DNA of 64,000 bases from Agrostemma githago (GCA_958450325.1 OY288244.1:34843424-34907423), one strand, 5' to 3'. Shown: positions 23,352-37,791, counted from the first letter of the stretch. The notes: generated by a model not told the origin, from the letters alone. Translations and numbers: made by a program.

Positions 23352-25759
23352 TGTGGACATGACATAGGTCCACCCTGATGCGGCCACGCGCGGGTTTGGG
23401 GCGGCGAATGAATCTCATGGTAAGATTGATCTCGGGTCGAAATTTAAATATATTTGGGAGTCGCCACCGAATTTTGTGGGAATTCGGACCCGTTCGAACC
23501 CACTCTACATTTAGACGTTTTATGCACAAAGCACGGCCCGCTTTCAATGCTAGAGTTTAGGGGTTCGTCCCTTTGCATTACGATACCGACGCCGAGTTAT
23601 CGGAAATCGTGTATTGAATGACTCTCGTGTGCCAACGGTTTCGGACATCCGGAAACCATGGTTCTGAGTAAGGGGTGAGGGTACGTGTTGGGAAGCCCAC
23701 AAAGGACACCCAACCCCGCCCGCTCTTAGCGGCCTCTACTTAGATATCGTAGGTTTTTCGTGTACGCGTGCTAGTTTGACGGTTGAATGTTGTGCAAACA
23801 ATGCCTTTTAACTAAACATGTGAATTATGTTTAACTACATCGTTTAATGCATCTAAACTAACGTTTAAGTTATTTTAGCATGTGAGGTTCGTTTTAGTAC
23901 AATAAAACAAACAACGGAAAATAGAACTTGAAACAAAAGATTACAAATGCGCGGGCGGAATACAACCCGAAAATACAATGCGACGAGCAAGATATATAAC
24001 AATTGCAACAATAACGGAATGTAAATATGATGGATGAGATAAGAAGACATGATGCACGGTTTTGAAAAGGGTAAGACACGTGATGGACTTGACACGTGTT
24101 GACCGAAGTCATAAAAAAATATTTGATAAGGCTTATTGTATGTAGAGGGCTCACAGTTTGGCACGTGAATGAGGCCATCGAGTCATGGGGAGACTCGATC
24201 GAGTGCCCTACCTAAAATCCTCCTACCTGTTTTTTGGGGTGCCACTCGACCGAGTGGGCTAGGCACTCGGTCGAGTGCCCCCTGTGCGGACAGCAGTTCG
24301 CTTCGGACAACGTCGGTCTCAAATTTGCTTTAGTTTTAAATCGACAATTTATTTAAGCCGCGTAGAAATGCGATATAATTTATACTCGACTTAATTTTCG
24401 ATACTCGTAATATTCGATGTTTAATTACGAAACCAATATTCAATATTCAGAGTGAATTTTAGAAAAAGACATTATAACTTGTTTTAAATTGAACTAGGAC
24501 GAAATAATTCCCTCCGCGTTATAATGTCGTAATTAATCCTTTCAGATTATGTGACAATTATTTCGGCATCAGCGGGTTTGTGTTAGAACAGTTTATTGAT
24601 TAATTCTCTTAGACATAATATTCGACTACGAAGTCGATATCGCATCTTAAGAATAAACGTCTTTTAATTTATTTGATTAGAGCGAAAGTCGATTCCCTCC
24701 GCGTCACGACATCGTAACTAATCCTTGCGAATTATATGATGTTCGATTTGCATCAACAAGTTTCGTTCTAACCTTGAAAAAAGGAATCAAATATGTTTAA
24801 AGAGGAATATTCGCGATCCCATCATGCCCTTGAGTGTTTAGGGAGGGGCTCCTCGAGAGGGCTCCACCACTGTTACAACTCGTAAAGGGATTAGAAGGGT
24901 CTTATACGAAGCTCATCCTTAAACGTATTCGAATCGAAATAGTTTTAAAATTGATATATGCGCGATGTTGATGATGATAAAAATACTAGTGACGAAATAA
25001 AATAAAATAAAACAAAAAAGGAAGAAGAAAACGAGATGGAGAAGAGAGAAAGAAGAGAATCGGGATTAACACCCTCAACCTACATGCTTAATTATCTTGA
25101 AAACAGACTCATATAGTAGTGGCTTAGGCACAGGAGCATAGAGATGTATATAGGAGAGTTATGGTGTGTATAATTGGGAAGGGATTTGACGAATTTTGCT
25201 CTCGGGTTTCCTAAGGGATTTCTAGAGGAAAGATCGGGGTTGTAAAAGTATAGGATTGCTGAAATTTGTATGTGAAAAGTTGCTGAAAAATTGATGAAGG
25301 GGGTGGGGTATTTATAAGAAAAGTACCCGGTTTTGGATAGATTTTAGGAAAGAAATCCTATCCTAAATTGAAGAGGTTTTGGTTGTCGGGTTCTCTTCTA
25401 AAAGTGCATGCAGCTGATATTTTGTGGTTTTTGACTTCGAGCTGGACTCTCGAAGTTTGCATGCTGTTTTTTTAATGTCTCGGAAACGACTTTGACCGGG
25501 GTTTGACTCGGTCGCTAAAAGACGGTTTTATTTCCGGTGTCGGTTTTGACCCAAATTAGTCTTATTTGATTGGAGACGGCCCATTGGACCTGAATTTGAG
25601 ATCACTTTTGTGAGATTTGTCCACCTAAAAAGCCCAAGACGAATACTAATGATTTCGAACCCATATTCGAGTATGCTAAAGCACGTTCGCGTCCGATCAT
25701 CATCGGGTGTTTGTCGGAAACTGCTATAGACACCTGGAAGCCAAATGTAGGTGTCTACA
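23352..25759 (-). repeat. 3' LTR of the minus-strand family T element
   Basis: It starts TGTGGACATGACATAGG and ends GGTGTCTACA, 2408 bp. Dyads of the type CACTCGACCGAGTG occur at 24192-24277. The minus-strand TATA-like motif near 25306-25316 lacks the upstream dyad array seen in the solo LTR. Confidence 0.88.
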
Positions 25760-25773
25760 AAGCTCCCACTCTA
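25760..25773 (-). other. polypurine tract of the minus-strand family T element
   Basis: On the minus strand AGAGTGGGAGCTT precedes the 3' LTR. The corresponding place in the plus-strand copy reads AGAGTGGGGGCTC. Confidence 0.7.
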
Positions 25774-25956
25774 ACTGAGGCTTGGACAAGGCGAAAGTCA
25801 GAGTAGCTACCAGGCCAATCAAAGATTAAGACCTGGTAGACTTCCGGTCGGGTCGTTTATAGTCTATTAGACTCACGTGAAAGGGCTCGTCAGCCATAAG
25901 ATAGAAATCATACTTGAGTTCTGTTATCTGGGATAGCTCCGTGGGGACTTGTTTTT

Positions 25957-26022
25957 GAAGTCCTGGGTGTATCTGGTTGCAGATACATTCCCATCTCGGA
26001 ACTACGCGGGAGCTTGCTTCTG
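25957..26022. repeat. tandem repeat unit (~64 bp), left of the CACTA insertion
   Basis: This is one unit of a ~64-bp repeat (CTGGGTGTATCTGGTTGCAG ... GAGCTTGCTTCTG). It continues after the CACTA element at 37804-37972. The CACTA element sits at a unit boundary. Confidence 0.8.
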
Positions 26023-26330
26023 CACTACTACAAATCCTTACGAATCTCGACGCTTTTTCCTTTGATTGTCGACGCTTTAAAGCGTCAGGAATTATATTCT
26101 TGACGCTTTAAAAAAGCGTCGGATTTTTGGCCGTCAGAAATTTCTGACGCTTTTAAGTGTCACTATTCTCGACACTTTCTTGTGTCAACAATTCAAGCCG
26201 ACACTTTATGGTGCCAAGATTTATGACGCTTTTATGTGTCAAGAACTCAGAGGTTGACACTAATGTGCGTAAAGAAAAAATTGGTGGTAACTAGCCTTGA
26301 CGCAAAAAAGCGTCAAGATTTACATTAAAG
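26023..26330. repeat. CACTA left terminus and subterminal repeats
   Basis: After the inverted repeat come about nine short dyads such as GACGCTTTAAAGCGTC, GACGCTTTTAAGTGTC and GACGCAAAAAAGCGTC. These are candidate binding sites for the element's TnpA-like protein. Confidence 0.8.
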
Positions 26331-26777
26331 AAAATAGTTCATAATTCTTTTTTTTTACTTATAGACAAAAGGATATATAATAAACCTTCAACATTTTTAC
26401 CGTAAATTAAATATAATACGGAATAAATAGAAAACAAAAAACCATGTATCTAACAGAGTTAATGAAATAATATATTAAATACTACGATGACCAATGTACG
26501 TAGTAGTGTACGATTTTTCAATCATGCAAATAAATATAGTATCATGATTGATTCGATCAATAATGTCTCGTACAAAATGGAAGGCTAAAAAAATTACGTG
26601 AAAATATCTGCTCTCAAATATAATTGAGTACGTACTAAATTAATAACCCAGTCTAATATCGATCGAAAAGAAAAATATATGTAACGAAATGTCTCATACG
26701 AGTATTAAATAACAAAACTCGCGTGCATGCAACAACCGTCTTAATTAATAGAATAGTCTGAAAGCCAATCCTTGCAA
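26331..26777. other. CACTA 3' non-coding sequence
   Basis: AT-rich sequence between the subterminal repeats and the last TnpA exon. No reading frame is recognised. It probably holds the shared 3' UTR and polyadenylation region. Confidence 0.55.
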
Positions 26778-29700
26778 TTACTCCGACGAACAATCATCTT
26801 CTGCAGAACCTGAAACCTACAAAATAATAACCACTTTATATGAGCACAAACGTGATGAAAGGTTAAAATTAAGATGCAAGCTTAGATAAGATTAACATGA
26901 AAGCTTCTAGATTCACGCACATTTGTCATGTTTGATGACAAAAGTAGTTTACACAAGCGTATACACAACATTACCATATAGAAGAAAAACAGACACATGA
27001 AATACACAACAATTCATCAGAGATCTCTCATAACTTCATAGTCTTCCATGAAACCTAAATTCATTATAAGGCACAACTGTACAAACCATTCAGCATAAGT
27101 TAGAAGTCAATATCAATTTGATGAACACAAAACCTAAAAGAAATTTCAAGAATGATGGAACTGATAGCTTAACTAGAGTGAACCAGTTTATATCCAACTT
27201 CATCCGAAACAAGCACCTTAACTGTAGGACGCCTAGATCTACACAACCACTACTTGAACATCTATAATCTATACACCTGACTTGAAGAAAGAGTAAGTTC
27301 TTGACAAAGGCAGACACAATTTGTCAATCCAAAAAGGAGAACAATAACAAGTACGCAGCAAGATGTCCATAAGAGTAATATGATGATTATAAAAATGCAA
27401 AAGAACAAAAGAAAGCAACATCATGTCGGTTTTCTCTACCTCCATTAGAAAATGTTGAAGCCAAATATCATACTAATCAATACCTCAAAGGCATGAAAGG
27501 AGAAGCTTAACCAAGAATAGAAGAGACGTTAAAAATGAACAGAACAAAAAATATTACACCCAAGATCAAAGATCCCACATAAAATTTCTTCCCCTAGATT
27601 TACTACTATTCCATAAGCCTTATGAATTACATAGTATATACTATAATATGTATTCCGCATAATCCATATGTCCATATTTGCCGATACGGAGTACAATTTT
27701 GCTTCATTCAGGTCAGTACTTTTGTCTTAGAGCTTTTTTTGACAATGTAATGCAAGTATACAAAATTATATACAATGTAAGGTGTAAGATTACCTCTTGA
27801 TTTGTCGTATGTAAAACATTTCTTGCAAGATTTAGATACTCCATTGGTGCCTTTCCAGAACTTACGGCATCCAAGATTTGGCTTAACTGTCGAGACATCA
27901 CCTTCAATAATTGAGCATGGGAATCATTCTTCATTTGTAATTCTTCTTGTTTCTCCACCAATGCCTTGTTTTCCTTAGTCAGATTTGTGACAACTTTTTC
28001 CATCTTCTGTATGACTAAGGTATTTTTTTCACCACTGTCAAAATTTTCTTTCCTTAACACTCTATGCACTCCAGATATATCACTTTTTTTCACACCAAAT
28101 CCGTATCCTAACGGGCGTGATACATCACTCACACACTTCAGTTTATCAAATGCTTCATTCTCAAGTTGAACGCGAGATTTTTTGTTACTTGGATTACAAT
28201 CAATTTCATTCTGAATATATGCTTCGGCGTCCGCCTGAGTCAAAATAAATTTATCACTTCAAAAAGTAAAAAAACAAAAAAACAGAAAAAAAAACAATGT
28301 AGTTAATATCATAAAAAGAAGCAACAAGTGTAGCTTGATTTAAATATATTACCCAAACATCTTCGGTATCTGTGCCTTTAACAAATGTACCGTCTTTTTT
28401 CCGATGGGTTCGCTCAAAAATTTCGAGATTGCTTGGCTCTCTTTTGCTCTCATCTTCCTGTACAATGCAATAAATTAAAATTAGTTATGATTATCTATGG
28501 AAAGCAAAATATTACAAATGACAAAATGGTAAAATAAAAATATTACAAACTTAGCTCGAACATCAGCATAGCTTGTAGACCCTGTCGTATGAGCATGATT
28601 TTGGGATGCTCGTGCATCTTTCCCATATTCAGCAAATTTCTACATTAACACATGAGTGCGCGTTTTTACTATATGTCACATATAATAAATATGTTAATAT
28701 TAGCCTTCTTACAGTAATAAATACATTAATAGATACCTTTCCCTTCTCGGAATACCAATAATCCACCAAATCTATCCAACTATTGCGAGGATGTCCACTA
28801 GGCCCGTTGTCATAGATTTGTGATTTTGTTTTGGTTTCTGGCTTAAAAAATGCATCCTTCAAGTAATACCTGTACTGCCTTGCACTCTTACCAGCTCTCT
28901 TGAGTATTCCTTTGTCGTAAGAGTCGCCATCGGGGATAACAAAGTGGGCCTTGTAATAGAATTATTGACGATAAGCAATAGTTACGAAATATTGTATTTT
29001 CCCCATCAATGAATTAGAATAAAAAAAATTAAAATTTATAATTATCTTTAAATAAAATAATCATTTCAATTGATAATACTTACTCTGATTATCTTAATGA
29101 TGTCAGCTTTACATTGTGCATTAACAGACCGCCAATTGGTTACCCTAATCGAACAAAATTGCTCAGTCTTTGCAATAGTCCCAATAAATTTTATAAGGAC
29201 ATGTCCTCCTCTTCTCAATGGTTGACAAAACTCGTTAAAGGTCACAAAATACTTCTTATCTGTGGAAAGCCAAACATCACGAGGTTGAATGGCAGTATGA
29301 ATCATATGGTACTGTCCTTCTGAATCTGTAAAAAAAAATGATATAAGTACACACTTACAGCACCTGCCTCTCAATGGCCCTATAATTCTGCATTTACATG
29401 TAACCATATAGACGTAACATCTAAAAAAAACCTATGCAAAATATGTGTTTGTTGAAACTATCATAGATGAGAGCTCCAACATATCAATAATGATGCATGC
29501 AATCTCCAATCATGCATTAAGCCTATAAAATATAAGGAACTAATGGATCGCCTACAACATGAAACAAAGTCGTATCCTGAAACAAGATCAAGGATGCAGC
29601 CAACAAATATAAGCCAGTTTCAGGGACAGAAACATCTACAAAGACAGATTCATCTGTCTGAAAACCAAAAATGACAGAAAGTATAACTCAAACTTGTTGA

Positions 29701-31046
29701 GCCCTAAAAAACCTTGACATCCAACAAAATACTCAAACACAATTAATGTATTTTTGACAAGCAATTATGATTGTCAAAAAACAACATAAGAGCAACTTGT
29801 TATGAATATCACCATACTGTAATAAATAGTTTTATCAGAATAATTTTTATCATCCGATGTGATGTTTCAACAAACAACATAAGAGCAACTTGTTATGTAA
29901 TAAAACAAGTAAATTACTGAATAGGATAAGAAAGGAATGAAGAAACTTACCTATGGCTAGAACTTCTTCTTTCTCATCAAATTTGACATCATCGGGCCAC
30001 TCCGGTATCAAACTTCGACGCCTAAGTCTAAACGGTGTTGATCCATCTAATTCGTTTTCTTTATTAGCTGAACCGAAGCCTGTATCAGGAGCTCTTAATG
30101 GTGATTTTTCAGCATCAGGTGCCACATTTGTATCATCAAGGAATGCACCAAATTGATTATGTAATAACGGTTTCCTCGGCAATTTACTCAACCCTGTAGA
30201 CCTGCTGATTTCTGGGGTGTTACTAGACACACGCTGCAACACCGTTGTATTATTGGCTTTGGGAACTTTGCTCGATGTTGGCATTGAGGAAGTGTGCCTC
30301 ACATCATTGGTTTCCATAGCAGCTAGACTACCCTCAGTGGGATGTAAAGTGGGCAAATGTCCGTCAATACCTACTGGTAAACGCACACTTCCATACTGAG
30401 CACTAGATGATATTTTAGAAAGCACTGACGGAGCAATGTGATGTCCTGCAAGTGAAGAAATCCGTTTTGTTGCATCAGTAGCCAACAATGGTTTCCTCGC
30501 CAATTTACTCAACTCTGTAGACCTCCTGATTTCTGTGGGGTTATTAGACACACGCTGCAACACCTTCGTATTATTGGCTTTGGGATTTTTACTCGATGTT
30601 GGCATTGAGGAAGTGTGCATCACATCATCGGTTTCCATAGCAGCTACACCACCAGTAGGAACTCGGGGATGTAAACTACCCACAGTACGTGGTAAACCCA
30701 CACGATTCTGTTTTGTAGGTTGAGTAGGACGACTCTGTTTTGCTGGTGGTTCAGTAGGAAGATTCTGTTTTGAAGGTTCAAGTGGAGGGTTTATCCAAAT
30801 GGATGCAGACTTGGTAACAGGAGCTTCAGGAACATAAGAGCTTTGATCATTCCCAATATCATGGTGCGATGTCACCTTACTTGTATGACAAAATGGTCCC
30901 CATCTGCCATCATTTTGTTTTGGTGGAACTTCTAATGTCGACAGTACTTCAGAAAATGTCAACTTCTTTGCGACTTTCGATCCTTCATCTTTTGTCGCTT
31001 GAGCATTTGTTCCTTGAGCCACTGTTCTTTTACTTCGGTAGTTCAT
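26778..31046 (-). CDS. TnpA-like CACTA protein with a Transposase_24 (Ptta/En/Spm) domain, seven exons
   Basis: Predicted exons are 31046-29951, 29325-29084, 28949-28737, 28639-28547, 28457-28353, 28234-27794 and 26816-26778. All introns are GT-AG and phases agree, giving 742 codons and no internal stop. The N-terminal ~365 residues are low-complexity, rich in Ser, Thr, Pro and Lys, and contain a duplicated unit of about 54 residues (about 135-188 and 242-295, both with TSSMPTSSK and KPLL). Exons 2-5 form the conserved plant Transposase_24 region (DVWLSTDKKYFVTFNEF, AHFVIPDGDSYDKG, GHPRNSWIDLVDYWYSEKG, DARASQNHAHTTGS). Exon 6 ends in a Lys/Glu/Gln coiled coil (VTNLTKENKALVEKQEELQ), likely for dimerisation. 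The role inferred from En/Spm TnpA is binding subterminal repeats and aiding excision. It lies 290 bp downstream of the TnpD gene. Exon 7 is short and the least certain. Confidence 0.8.
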
Positions 31047-31336
31047 TGTCGATTGAAGATGTTGTTAATCTATTCTGTAACAAGAAACAAAATATCAGTA
31101 TCTTTAAATGATCATAAAACAAAGAATTAACAACAATCATTAATCAGTAGACAATTTCTGAGTTGAAACAAGATGAACAACAAATATTTATCAGAATATT
31201 GCATCATGAGCCATTTGTCTAACCACAAAATCACTAACAATAAAAGAAAAGGAAAATAAAGGTATAAAAGATTCCCAATTCAAATTGGTCTGCGTCCACT
31301 ACAAAAAAACAAACAGCAACCCAACATTAGTAACTA

Positions 31337-34300
31337 CTATGACAACATTTCGCCTGTGTCAATCAAGTCTCTCGGCTTGGTTCTAATCACATGCGACCAT
31401 CCTTTTTTCATCTCGTCTTCCACATAAAAAACTTGTTTTGCTTGAGATGAGAATACAAAAGGATCATCTGATATACTACGCCCAGTGTGCATCAATTTAT
31501 CAAAGTTTACGCAAACACTTCCATCTGGAAACAACTTTATCCCCTTGCGTATATCTACCCAATCACACCGAAACATCACAACTTTGTAGTGACCAAAATA
31601 ATCTAGCTCATAAATGTCCGTCAACTTCCCATAATAATGATCTCCGTCTGCTTCAACCATAACTCCATAACTTTGTGTTTTTCTTTGCCGCTCACGACCA
31701 ATTATCTGAAATTTATACCCGTTTATTGTAAATCCTTTCATTCTTTTACCATAGATGCTTAAGCCACCGGCTAATGCTTTTCTCAACCGTCCATCATCGG
31801 TACTTGCATCTAAGTTATGAACCTACGACAATAAACCATGAAATTACACATAATTAATCGAGAGATATTATTACAAACTTGTAGTCCTTAAGAATAAATT
31901 GATGGAAAATAAAATTACTCGGAAATAAAACCTGGAGTTGAAGCCACTCGGGAAATTCATTTATCATCCACTTATTTTCATCCTCTTCAGAGACTCTAGC
32001 GTGATGATGTTGCCTCTTTTGTTTGATGAATTCGCTTCAAATGAACAAACTTGTGTTAAAAGAATAAATGTGATGATTGAAAATCAAAAAATAAATAGTT
32101 GTGATACTTACGCGAGAGCCTCTTTCATCTCATCGGAGTGAAGCAGTACATAACGGTGCGCTTGTTTTAAACTAATATCATCTATACGCATGTTCTCCTT
32201 CATACCAATAGCCCTACCACCAGAATGGTATAAGTAACAACTAATATCCAAAGCATCATCATCATTTCTCTTGGACCTGTTAAAGATTGTCTCCACACCT
32301 TCGAGGTATCTTGAACAAAAAGTGATGGTCTCCTCAAACACAAACCCTTCGGCAATTGATCCCTCGGGTTGAGCTTTATTGCTTACATATGACTTTAAGT
32401 GAGCCAGATACCTGTATGAAAATAACTGTTAGTCAATAAAAAAAATATAGTAGTAGTAGTCGAAAAAATTACAATGAGTTTGTGATACTAACCTTTCAAT
32501 AGGGTACATCCATCTATATTGAACAGGCCCACCGAGCTTCGCCTCTTCCACGAGGTGGATAAGTAGGTGAACCATGACGGTAAAAAATGTTGGTAGAAAC
32601 TCAATTTCCATCCGACATAGTATAAGTGCAATTTTTTACTCAAGAGAGTTTAGAACATCGCAATCAAGAGTTGGAGAACACAAACACTTGAAAAAGGAAG
32701 ACAATTCACCAAGCAAGTCAATGACAGAAGTGGCTTTGGATGCTCTTAATGCTACAGGAAGAATATCTTGCATTAACACATGATTGTCATGACTCTTAAG
32801 ACCAATGAGTTTTCGTTGTTTCATGTTCACACATCTTGATATGTTTGATCCATATCCGTCAGGAACTCTTATCCTTTGCAACACCCTTAAAAATCTCTCT
32901 TTTTCCTCGTTAGACATTGAGTATGAAGCGGGAGGCATGATAGGATCCCTGCCAACTCTCTCTTGTGGCCAAAGATGTTTTTTAACACCCAATGTTTTAA
33001 GAGCATATCTTCCTTTAACATCATCCCTACTCTTATCCATATCCAATAGTGTTCCCAATATATTATCACACACATTCTTTTCAATGTGCATAACATCTAA
33101 ATTATGTCTAAGAGGATTGTGTTCCCAATAGGGCAATTCAAAAAATATGCTCTTTTTGTTCCACAAAGTACCTCCATCATCATCCTCATCATCATTTACA
33201 AAGTTAGTTGAGACACCTACTTCCCTTGCCCTATTTTTTCTCTTTAATCGTTTTGTGGTCTTCCCATACACATACTCAATTCCTTCTTGTTGCCTCAACA
33301 CATCTGATCCACTCATAGACTCTGGAGCACTACTATAAACATTGGTTCCATCAAACAAATGACCTTCGGAGCGATAATGATGATCATGGGGTAACCATTT
33401 TCTATGACCAACATAACAAATTTTACCACCAAACCTACCCGAGTTCGTTGAGTGAGTGCAACGAGGACAAGCATCGTAACCTATAGTACTCCACCCAGAT
33501 AACATAGCGTACGCAGGAAAATCATTGATAGTACTATGCAAAGCTGCTCGTAATTTGAAATTTTTCCTCGTATGTGCATCAAAAGCATCAACACCCTCCC
33601 ATAACATTTTCAACTCATGAAGTAAAGGTTTCAAATATACATCAATATCAATACCCGGACTAGATTTTCCTGGAATGATACATGATAATATAAACGATGA
33701 TGGTTTCATGCACGACCACGGAGGTAGGTTGTAGGGAATCAATATAACGGGCCAAGTGCTATACGTTGTATTCATTAAACGATAAGGGTTAAACCCATCA
33801 GTTGCCAAAGCTAACCTGACACTTCGAGGATCAGAGGCAAACTCGGGATATCGAGAATCGAATTCTTTCCAAGCTGACCCATCAGAAGGGTGTCTAATCT
33901 TTCCATCTTTCACACGATCTTTATGATGCCACCACATGTCTTCTGCCGTTTTAGATGACATGTATAATCTTCTTAGCCTAGGTATTAAGGGAAAATATCT
34001 CATTACCTTGGCTGCTTCTCTCTTCTTAGGTTGACCTTTCCCTTTGTCATTAGTATCACCTCTCTCGCTTATTGTTGTTTTCCATCTTGATACGTGGCAT
34101 ACATGACATTTATCATTGTCGGAGAATTCCCCCCAATAAAGCATACAATTGTTTGGGCAAGCATGAATCTTTTCGTATCCAAGGCCCAAATTATTGATTA
34201 TTTTCTTACCCTCGTAGTACGATGATGGAAACTCTTTAATTTGTGGAAAAGCTTTAAGCAGTAATTCAGTTAACATATTGAAGGACTCATTAGGCCAGTG

Positions 34301-34909
34301 AAACATACACTTGATATGAAACAAATGTAAAAGAAATGACAATTTCGAGAAAGTTTGACACCCTTTGTAGAGCTCTTCTTTTGATGATTCTAAAAGTTTT
34401 TTGTACTTTTCATCATCTTGAAGGTTGTTTGGTGCAGGGGTTTCATCATACACATCATCATCCTCAAAATCATATTCATGGTCAAAGTCAGAATCATTTT
34501 CATGATTAGAGTCATCACCATAATTCATTCCAGTAGTCACATCGTCGACCTCATAACCACAAGAAAAATGATCACCACTAAAATATGTTGCATTTAGCAG
34601 ACCTTCCATGTCATCTTGACCTACGAAGGATCCCTCACCACTACTCTTAACATTATTAACTTCTTGCAAATTATCTAGAACATTGTCTTTGCCATGCCAA
34701 ATCAAGTTTGTATATTTTTGATAAAAACCCTTAAACAAAATATGTCCCTCCACCTGATTAACTGGCAACCAATTACGCAACATACAACTTTTACACGGAC
34801 ACTTGGTTTTTCCTTCAACTAGATTTTTCTTAGCTAGCTCAATAAACTTTAGACACCCATCTACATATTTTGAGTGATCATTTGGCAATCTTATCCAGCT
34901 CATATCCAT
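31337..34909 (-). pseudogene. TnpD-like CACTA transposase (Transpos_assoc, Tnp2, DUF4218, DUF4216) with one premature stop
   Basis: Predicted exons are 34909-32493, 32411-32112, 32034-31932 and 31822-31337. All introns are GT-AG, phases agree, and the total is 1102 codons. Domains in order: a Cys-containing transposase-associated domain (about residues 4-76, CPCKSC), an acidic linker (about 115-160), the Tnp2 catalytic-type domain (about 330-560, including ATDGFNPYRLMNTTYSTWP and CPRCTHSTNSGRFGGK), DUF4218 (NPLRHNLDVMHIEKNVCDNI onward to AKLGGPVQYRWMYPIER) and DUF4216 in the last exon (FTINGYKFQI, YELDYFGHYKVVMFRCDW). A TGA at 32638-32636 (codon 758) interrupts DUF4218, and the same frame continues directly after it with family-like sequence. 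That is the only lesion I see, so inactivation is recent, or the stop is a sequencing error. In En/Spm the homologue cleaves the element ends. Confidence 0.88.
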
Positions 34910-37791
34910 GACTACAATATAAAATAAGACACTTGAATAATAAAATTAGTAGTTTATATGCAAATTATATATAGAGAAGGAAAAAAGATCACAAATTATC
35001 AAGTCATTATTTGAAAATAAATAAATAAAGTCACGAGAAAATAAAACCAAATATATTTATAAGCATCGAAAAGTTCATATACGATAGCGATAAATTTATC
35101 TACCCAGGATAGCGAGAAAGTTCATATATGAGAGGATACAACAAAAACCCGCTAGGCACCTTATGAAATAACTCCAATCCATCAACTACCATGACAAAAC
35201 AAACATACAGACATCAATTTTTAAACAAATTATAGAGAACATAAGCTCACAAGTGTACAATAAGATCAAAAACAAGTCTATTCCTTCTCTTTGTTTCTAA
35301 AAACATTGCTTCAGTTTTCTTATTCATTTGAATTTGAGTATGCTTTAATTATATTTTGTTAAATTTCTAGGGTTTCAATGTCTTTGATACTGTTATTCAG
35401 AGTCTTATTTATTACTACTTTTATTTGCTTCAAAGACGCAATTTGATTTATGTTCGTTGTACTCGTGAATTGCTGTAAGTTTGAGTTTCTTCTTGCTCTA
35501 TTCCGTATTTGAATTCACCGTTCATTAGTGAATATACATATTGTGTTGTTATGGTGTTATTACGTTTTAGTGTTCGATTGTTCGATTGTTCTACTCTGTT
35601 GTTCATAATGAAGAGACAATGATTTTGTGTTTATGCTCTTTACATAAAATACTTGAACAATTAGGCAAATGATAGTAGAAAAGTAAGGTTTATTCATGGC
35701 CATCAGGAAAATTGTGTTTAGGAAAGTAACCTGGGCTGCCATTAGAGCTGCTCTATGTTGAACCTTCTGGCAATTTGACACCCACATTCTATATTGTTTT
35801 ATAATTTTGGATTAGTTTGTGCGAATGTAAATATATAAATTTAAGATTTATTGACTTGAGGTAACTTGGGAATTGAACAACTCATATTCATGTAAAAGAA
35901 ATTTTTGTTACAATTGTGTAGGTGTCGATTTTTTTCCCTTCAAGTAGTAGTTTTTTTTCAAGTAGTAGGATTTTTTTTTCAAGTAGTATTTCAATTTGAC
36001 CCAATCTAATATCGAAAGGTACAGAAATAAAATTTTAATTAGAAATCGAATACAAATCAGATGACAAGGAGATTATCATAAGCAATCACTATTACTTACA
36101 TGTTCTTCTTTTTTTTCACTATTACTTACATGTTCTTCTTAATAGATTACTTGGAGTAATATTTAACCAATTATGTGAGACACTTTTCCCGTCTTTCTCA
36201 TCTTTCTACGTAACAAAGTCAATAAATAAATTAATGAGTGAGATGGAATGATAAATACTGATAATAATATGACGGATATCTCTGTCACATCCATCCATTT
36301 GCACCACCCCACTTCCAAAAGTTGCAATTCCAACCAGACTCACCCAGAACAATAAGTAACTATCAGCCTTCCCTACCTACCATATCATACACGATCAATT
36401 CCATTTCCACCCAAAAGACGACATATTAAAAGCTTCTTTTCTTGCTTCCTCCTTCTATTCAAGAAAGTAAAACGCCATTTCTCCTCTTATCTCTTTCGCC
36501 ATCTTACCCCCATCTTCTTTTCCGCAAATTTTTGTTATAACGAGTCAAATAAGAGAATACTATCGTAACTTATACAGTATATTATTTGACCCGTTTTAGT
36601 CTAGTTAAGGAGTACGAGTATTTTATTCAACCTTGGTATTGGTACTACTACCCCACACACACACTAAAAAAACACAATTCTTGTGTTATTGTGTTTCGTG
36701 TGGGTTTTGTTCTAGTCTTCCATTATTTATTGTACACTCAGTATTTAGTACTACCAGTAAATATTTAATATTTGCTTTGTTAAACTCCCCAAGTAAACAT
36801 TCCCCCTGAATGAGAGTCAATATCATAATCTATTACTTACATGATTTTAATAATAAGCAAATTTTAATTGAGATTATCAACAATTTCCTTTTTTTTCATG
36901 TTCTTCTTACTTCTCCAACTACTACTTATGAACCCAGTACAGTACATATGAACTATCACCCATATATAGTAATATTTAGGAACACAAAAATTATCATAAG
37001 CAATCAATTAAAAATATGTTCTTTCTGTAATCAAACATAAGCTCAATAATGATATATTACGAACAATAACGATACAAAATAACGATAAAATTACGAACAA
37101 TCAATTAAAATTATCAGACTAAAATCATCAATTTAGAAAATGCTCTTTCTGTAATCAATTAAAAAACCCTACGAACAAATCATGAACAATAAAACTATCA
37201 GCAAACACAACTAATTACATCAAACAAGATCTTCAATAACGACATCTGTGATAATAAACTGATAATAAAAAAAATCATCTGTGATAACGACATCTGAGAA
37301 ACATAGATGAATTGATGATAATAAACAATTATTAAACCTGTTCAATTGATGAATTGATGATTGGACGAAGATGATGAATGATCGATCGATCGAAGCGCAG
37401 CGGATAAGCAATTTTGAGAAGATGATCCGAAATTCCGAATATAGTCGTGCGTATGATTGAGTGATGATTGACGAAGATGGAGACTTGATGCAGATGAGGC
37501 TTGGCGAAGGGGAGCGGATGAGGATGGATTATGTTAATTATTCTGATGAATATTAGCCTAATTTGATGTGCGGCAGTGTTAGCAAATGGAATATTAGCAT
37601 GCGCGGCGCGAGAATAATAGATTTTTGGGGAGAGATCAGTACGTGGGAATGGTTTCCAAATTAAAATTATTAATAATTAGTAATTATTTTATATTTCTTG
37701 ACACATGAAAGAGTCAAGATTGTTATTAGGTATAAAATAGGGTCGACCCTTTATAAAAGTGTCAATCTCAATGTCTCTAGAAAATAGGGAG
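34910..37791. other. CACTA 5' flank: non-coding, promoter side
   Basis: About 2.9 kb upstream of the TnpD gene. No protein signature is visible. Small direct repeats occur: three copies of CAAGTAGTA with T-runs (35941-35988) and two copies of a 25-base unit (36086-36110, 36116-36140). Weak dyads such as TGACACATGAAAGAGTCA (about 37700) and AAAGTGTCAATC lie near the right terminus. Confidence 0.6.
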
